Assembly (NCBI RefSeq): GCF_024666595.1
Contig: NZ_CP088296.1
Coordinates: forward strand, 3,772,501-3,836,500
DNA: 64,000 nucleotides
Source of the DNA: Sphingomonas sp. J315
GTDB taxonomy: Bacteria > Pseudomonadota > Alphaproteobacteria > Sphingomonadales > Sphingomonadaceae
Reading direction: 5' to 3'
The notes beneath the pieces were generated by a model. It had not been told where the DNA came from, made no database searches, and saw nothing but the letters and a program-made list of their open reading frames with translations. Made by a program: the position numbers and the translations under genes. Of this stretch, positions 58,849 to 64,000 are shown piece by piece (position 1 is the first letter of the stretch; each line of letters starts with the position of its first letter).

Positions 58849-59834
58849 ATCAACCCCGCCAACGGGCTCGACGGATCGGCATAGCGCCGCTGCCCCATCC
58901 GCCCGCTGCGATAGGCCAGTCGCCCGCTTTCGACCGCAAGGCGCATCGCGCGCGCCATCAGAACCGGGTCCTTCGCCTCGGCGATCGCGGTGTTCATCAG
59001 CACGCCGTCACAACCCAGCTCCATCGCCACCGCCGCGTCGCTCGCGGTGCCGACCCCGGCATCGACCAGCACCGGTACCTTCGCGCCCTCGACGATCAGG
59101 CGGATCGTCACGCGGTTCTGGATGCCAAGACCCGACCCGATCGGCGCGCCTAGCGGCATGATCGCCACCGCGCCCGCATCCTCCAGCCGCTTCGCCGCGA
59201 TCGGATCGTCCACGCAATAGACCATCGGGAGGAAGCCCTCCTTGGCGAGGATCTCGGTCGCGCGCAGCGTTTCGTGCATGTCGGGGTAGAGCGTCTTCGC
59301 CTCGCCCAGCACCTCCAGCTTGACCAGGTCCCATCCCCCCGCCTCACGCGCCAGCCGCAGCGTGCGGATCGCGCTCTCGGCATCGAAACAACCGGCGGTG
59401 TTGGGGAGGTAGGTGATCTTCTTCGGGTCGATGAAATCGGTCAGCATCGGCGCATTGGGATCGCTGACATTGACCCGGCGCACCGCGACTGTGACGATCT
59501 CCGCCCCCGAAGCCTCGACTGCCGCCGCATTCTGCGCGAAATCCCTGTACTTGCCGGTCCCGACGATCAGCCGCGAATTGAACGTCCGCCCTGCGACCGT
59601 CCAGCTGTCATCATGATCGCCGCCACCGACAAAATGGACGATCTCCAGCTCGTCGCCATCCTCGACCATCACTTGCGCCAGTGTCGATCGCGGAACGACC
59701 TCCAGGTTGCGCTCCACCGCGACTTTCTCCGGCACCAGGCCCAGCTCGCTGGCGAGATCGGCGAGGGACAGCCCCGCCACGACGCGGCGATGCTCGCCAT
59801 TGACGATGATCGTGATGGTGCCGTCGGCGTGCAT
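58845..59834 (-). CDS. thiG: ThiS-ThiG fusion (sulfur carrier / thiazole synthase)
   Basis: 329 residues from ATG 59834. Residues 1-68 are ThiS-like ([27 protein letters not shown] ... [11 protein letters not shown], ending in the conserved Gly-Gly). The remainder is Thi[19 protein letters not shown] (Schiff-base Lys region), [87 protein letters not shown]. It makes the thiazole moiety of thiamine. In this fused form the GG carrier end is internal, so its sulfur-transfer role must be altered or replaced. Fusion is widespread in alphaproteobacteria. Confidence 0.95.
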   Translation of the reverse strand: MHADGTITIIVNGEHRRVVAGLSLADLASELGLVPEKVAVERNLEVVPRSTLAQVMVEDGDELEIVHFVGGGDHDDSWTVAGRTFNSRLIVGTGKYRDFAQNAAAVEASGAEIVTVAVRRVNVSDPNAPMLTDFIDPKKITYLPNTAGCFDAESAIRTLRLAREAGGWDLVKLEVLGEAKTLYPDMHETLRATEILAKEGFLPMVYCVDDPIAAKRLEDAGAVAIMPLGAPIGSGLGIQNRVTIRLIVEGAKVPVLVDAGVGTASDAAVAMELGCDGVLMNTAIAEAKDPVLMARAMRLAVESGRLAYRSGRMGQRRYADPSSPLAGLI

Positions 59835-59922
59835 GATTGCTCCTGACCGGTTGAACTCGTGGCGCGCATATAGGAAGCTTTGCGGGCGGCCAACACCGTC
59901 GCGAAGATATGGAAGGACCGGC

Positions 59923-61278
59923 ATGCCGCTCTCCCGTCGCCGCTTCGTCGAAGGTGCCGCCGCACTCGCCGCCACAGCGCCGCTGCCGGCCATCGCGCAG
60001 ACCCCAGCAGCGCCCGACCCCCGCTTGCTCCTCGCGATCCGCGACCATCTCGGCTATTCGGTCGGCTTCCGCCGCAAGTTCGGCACGGGGATCTATGCCG
60101 CGCCCGGACGTACGGTTCCGCAAAGCCAGCTATTGATGACCCTGCAGTCGATCCGGCACCGGCTCGCCCAATTCACCGGTGGTCCGGCAACATGCGCGCT
60201 GATTCACTGGCGCGCACCCGATGGGCGGCTGCATGGCTGGCTGCTCGATGGATCTGGCGTGATTGCCAGCGGCAACGGCGCGGAGCCCTACCAAAGCATG
60301 GACTTTCTGCTCGACGCGCTGCGGGTCGATGCGCGGACGGCCACCCGCGCGCCGGTGAAGCGCGGCGCACCGCGACCGCCCCCGCCGTCCGCCACCGCAC
60401 CGACCGATCCGCGCGCCGAATTTGCCCGCGCCCGTGACCGCCTCCTGCCCGGAAACATTGCCTCGACGCTTGCCGAGGGGCGCGGGCGTCTGCTCATCCT
60501 GCCCGCCCGCGACACCGGGTCGGCGCCCTATGCCGCGATGCCGCTTGGCGATGCGATGCTTGCCGATCGCTGGTCAACGGTCATCCTGCCCGACATCGAG
60601 ACGCTCGCGGATTCGCGCCGCGTGTTCGACACGCGTCTGAACCCGCGCAACGCGCTCGTCGTCGGCAATCCGGATCTGTCGAGCGATCCTGCCTATGAAT
60701 GGAGCGAGCTGCCCGGCGCCGCGGAAGAGGCTCAGGCATTTGCGCGGATATTCGGCGTGCCACCCACCCGCGTCCTCACCGGCAAGGCAGCAACCCGCGA
60801 ACGGGTGCTGGCCGGAATCGACAATTATGGCGAGGCGAGCATCGTTTATCTTGCTACCCATGGCCTCGCCAATTCGGTCAACCCGATGGACGGCAGCTTC
60901 CTCGCACTGGCGGACGGGCATCTCTACGGGCGCGATCTGCGCACCAAGCGGTTTGAGGCATGGGCCGCGTGGCATCCGCTGGTGATCCTCAGCGCCTGCC
61001 AGACCGCGCTCGGCAAGACATTCGACGGCGGCACCTATGGCGTCGCACGGGGATGGGTATCGGCGGGCGCGGGACAGGTCGTGGCGAGCCTGTGGAACGT
61101 GAGCGACACCGCGACCCAGCTGCTGATGCTTCACTTTGCCGAACACGCATTCCTCAAGCGCAAGCCGCCGGAGGAGGCGCTCCGCCTCGCCCAGCTCGAT
61201 GCGCGCGGAGCATTCGGCGACGATCCGGCCGCCTGGGCAAGCTTCACCCTGTTCGGGGCACCTTCGGCATCCGGTTGA
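59923..61278 (+). CDS. CHAT-domain protease with predicted Tat signal
   Basis: 451 residues from ATG 59923 ([27 protein letters not shown]), a twin-arginine signal (SRRRFVEG, Ala-rich h-region, AIAQ cleavage). After a 130-residue N-terminal region and a proline-rich linker comes a caspase-HetF-like CHAT domain: [44 protein letters not shown], catalytic His in [11 protein letters not shown] (H313), catalytic Cys in [13 protein letters not shown] (C359), [26 protein letters not shown], ending in [14 protein letters not shown] repeats usually attached are missing. Likely an exported cysteine protease; target unknown. Confidence 0.82.
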   Translation: MPLSRRRFVEGAAALAATAPLPAIAQTPAAPDPRLLLAIRDHLGYSVGFRRKFGTGIYAAPGRTVPQSQLLMTLQSIRHRLAQFTGGPATCALIHWRAPDGRLHGWLLDGSGVIASGNGAEPYQSMDFLLDALRVDARTATRAPVKRGAPRPPPPSATAPTDPRAEFARARDRLLPGNIASTLAEGRGRLLILPARDTGSAPYAAMPLGDAMLADRWSTVILPDIETLADSRRVFDTRLNPRNALVVGNPDLSSDPAYEWSELPGAAEEAQAFARIFGVPPTRVLTGKAATRERVLAGIDNYGEASIVYLATHGLANSVNPMDGSFLALADGHLYGRDLRTKRFEAWAAWHPLVILSACQTALGKTFDGGTYGVARGWVSAGAGQVVASLWNVSDTATQLLMLHFAEHAFLKRKPPEEALRLAQLDARGAFGDDPAAWASFTLFGAPSASG

Positions 61279-61334
61279 AGCCTCGACCTTCGCCCACCGC
61301 GCCGCTACAGCACGGCCACAATTTCGCGAGTGCA

Positions 61335-61772
61335 ATGATGCCCGATACGATTTTCGTCCTCAACGGCCCGAACTTGAACCTCCTCGGCACGCGCGAGCCG
61401 GAAATCTACGGCTCGGACACGCTCGACGACATTGCGGGAATGCTGGAGGACCGCGCCCGCGCACTCGACCTGACCGTCGATCTGCGCCAGTCGAATCACG
61501 AAGGGCACCTGGTCGACTGGATGCACGAGGCGCAGGCGCGGGGCGCAAAGGCGGTGCTGCTCAATGCCGGCGCCTTCACCCACACCAGCATCGCACTGTA
61601 CGACTGCATCAAGAGCATCCGTACCCCGGTGATCGAGGTGCACCTCTCCAACCCGCACGGCCGCGAGGACTTCCGGCATTTGAGCTATGTCGGCCGTGCG
61701 GCTAAGGGAACCATCGCAGGGTTCGGCGCGCTTTCGTACCTGCTTGCGCTTGAAGCCGCCGCCCGACTCTGA
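61335..61772 (+). CDS. aroQ: 3-dehydroquinate dehydratase, type II
   Basis: 145 residues from ATG 61335 (a second ATG is at 61338). Type II landmarks: VLNGPNLNLLGTREPEIYG, LRQSNHEGHLVDWMHEA, LLNAGAFTHTSIALYD and VIEVHLSNPHGREDFRHLSYV. It dehydrates 3-dehydroquinate in the shikimate pathway, forming a dodecamer. The order aroQ-accB-accC is conserved in alphaproteobacteria, so it is probably cotranscribed with accBC. Confidence 0.97.
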   Translation: MMPDTIFVLNGPNLNLLGTREPEIYGSDTLDDIAGMLEDRARALDLTVDLRQSNHEGHLVDWMHEAQARGAKAVLLNAGAFTHTSIALYDCIKSIRTPVIEVHLSNPHGREDFRHLSYVGRAAKGTIAGFGALSYLLALEAAARL

Positions 61773-61837
61773 CACAGGGCGCGTTTTCCATGCGCCCGCT
61801 TGGGGCAGGGCGCGCGTATTGAACCATTCGAGGTCGC

Positions 61838-62313
61838 ATGAGCGAAGAACATAAAAAGGGGATGCACGTGGATATCGAGCTGGTGCGCCAGCTCGCCGCA
61901 GTGCTGGACGACACCAACCTGACCGAGATCGAGGTCGAGGACGGCGATCGCAAGGTGCGCGTCGCGCGCACGATCAGCGCCGCGCCGATGGCCTATGCCG
62001 CGCCTGCTCCCGCCGCCGCTCCGGTTACTGCCGCCCCCGTCACGATGCCGTCCGACCCCGCATCGATCACCCCCCGCATGAGAATGCGGTCAAGTCGCCG
62101 ATGGTCGGTACCGCCTATCTCTCCGCCGAACCCGGCGCGAAGCCGTTCATTGCCGTCGGCCAGTCGGTCAAGGCCGGCGAGACACTTTTGATCGTTGAGG
62201 CGATGAAGGTGATGAACCCGATCGCGGCCCCGCATGGCGGGACGGTCAAGGCGGTGTTGGTGGATAATGGCCAGCCGGTCGAGTTCGACCAGCCACTCGT
62301 CGTCGTCGAGTAA
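61838..62313 (+). pseudogene. accB: Biotin carboxyl carrier protein AccB, frame broken by an indel
   Basis: From ATG 61838: [20 protein letters not shown], an Ala/Pro-rich linker, DPASITPP, then the frame changes in a C6 run (62070-62075). It continues [52 protein letters not shown] (biotinylation Lys in EAMKVMN). Here restoring the frame needs one more C (seven) or two fewer; with seven the protein is 158 residues, normal for AccB. It carries biotin for acetyl-CoA carboxylase. Essential, so an error is likely. accC starts 4 bp after its stop. Confidence 0.9.
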
Positions 62314-62317
62314 GCCC

Positions 62318-63675
<1,358 letters not shown>

Positions 63676-63679
<4 letters not shown>

Positions 63680-64000
63680 ACGCCACGATCCTGCACAACC
63701 CGCGTTGCTCCAAGTCGCGTGAGGCGCTGGCGGTCCTTCAGGACGCCGGCGCCATCGCGACCGTGATCGAATATCTCAAGACCCCAACGTCGCGCGACGA
63801 GCTGGCGCGGCTCTATGCGAAGGGCGGGATGTCGCCGCGCGACGGGCTGCGCAAGGCGGAGGCGGGCGCGAAGCTGCTCAAGGATGCGTCGGACGATGCG
63901 ATCCTCGACGCGATGGCCACCGACCCGATCCTGATCGAACGCCCGCTGGTCGAAACCGACAAGGGCGTTCGGCTGGGGCGCCCGCCCGAAGCGATTCGCG
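63676..64000 (+). CDS. arsC: Arsenate reductase / ArsC-like thioredoxin-fold protein (cut by window end)
   Basis: Likely GTG start at 63676 overlapping the accC stop; 108 residues are visible before the window ends. [25 protein letters not shown] (CxxS-type active Cys as in the glutaredoxin-dependent ArsC family), [18 protein letters not shown], and [23 protein letters not shown] (IxRPxV signature). It could be an arsenate reductase or an ArsC-like protein of other function (YfgD/YffB). No ars genes are visible, and the position behind accC suggests a housekeeping variant. Confidence 0.82.

Overview
The window is a GC-rich chromosomal segment of an alphaproteobacterium, most likely a Sphingomonadales member (Sphingomonas-like). 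Four things point there: family content (two Caulobacter/sphingomonad-type TonB receptors, a RcdA/DUF1465 protein, a ThiS-ThiG fusion, an alphaproteobacterial one-Cys DksA, aroQ-accB-accC); dispersed intergenic palindromes of kinds common in sphingomonads; frequent 4-bp ATGA gene overlaps; and a tRNA-His gene that still encodes G-1. No phage, IS element, CRISPR array or integrase was seen. The content is core or housekeeping with a few accessory modules.

Layout. 0-1.5 kb: end of hflX, a secreted cyclophilin, a WYL-like protein. 1.6-11 kb (minus strand): a compact run reading mltB-like transglycosylase, rlpA-like SPOR lipoprotein, dacA-like carboxypeptidase, tmk, holB, metG, tatD, MBL hydrolase, retropepsin-like membrane protease, mazG. 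11-14.5 kb: tRNA-Ser, leucine-dehydrogenase-like enzyme, tRNA-His, a degenerate GspE-like protein, a prolyl-4-hydroxylase-like enzyme. 14.6-19 kb: a large beta-helix lipoprotein plus TonB receptor, separated by a perfect hairpin. 19.3-30.8 kb: tRNA-Val, hupB, lon, M1 peptidase, GGDEF protein, clpX, clpP, glycosyltransferase, trigger factor, tRNA-Leu (a proteostasis-rich region). 30.9-34.4 kb: a FixL/FixJ oxygen-sensing module with a FixT-like degenerate receiver and a universal stress protein. 34.5-40.2 kb: rmuC, rcdA-like, two DUF465 genes, PilZ, dksA, a Ser/Gly repeat surface protein, host-attachment protein. 40.3-45.5 kb: serS, NlpD-like protein, K+ channel, orphan dCache histidine kinase. 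45.7-50.2 kb: a second TonB receptor behind two palindromic sites, and a TPR protein. 50.4-64 kb: rimO, M14-like and M17 peptidases, an IlvB-like ThDP enzyme, a RodZ-like HTH protein, csbD, methyltransferase, thiSG, a Tat-signal CHAT protease, aroQ, accB, accC, start of arsC.

Quality warning. Ten genes are interrupted by what looks like a single-base indel, nine of them inside G/C homopolymers (tatD, holB, the 17-19 kb lipoprotein, hupB, fixJ, the Ser-rich protein, host-attachment protein, a 52 kb hypothetical, the ThDP enzyme, accB). Because this includes normally essential genes (holB, accB), assembly or sequencing error is the best explanation. These are entered as pseudogenes only because the frame as given is broken; joined proteins have normal family length.

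The observations most worth a second look are the solitary Tat-signal CHAT protease, the FixT-like degenerate receiver beside FixLJ, a structured leader with alternative hairpins before the Ser-rich surface protein, the divergent M14-like peptidase, and the GspE relative that has lost its ATPase motifs.
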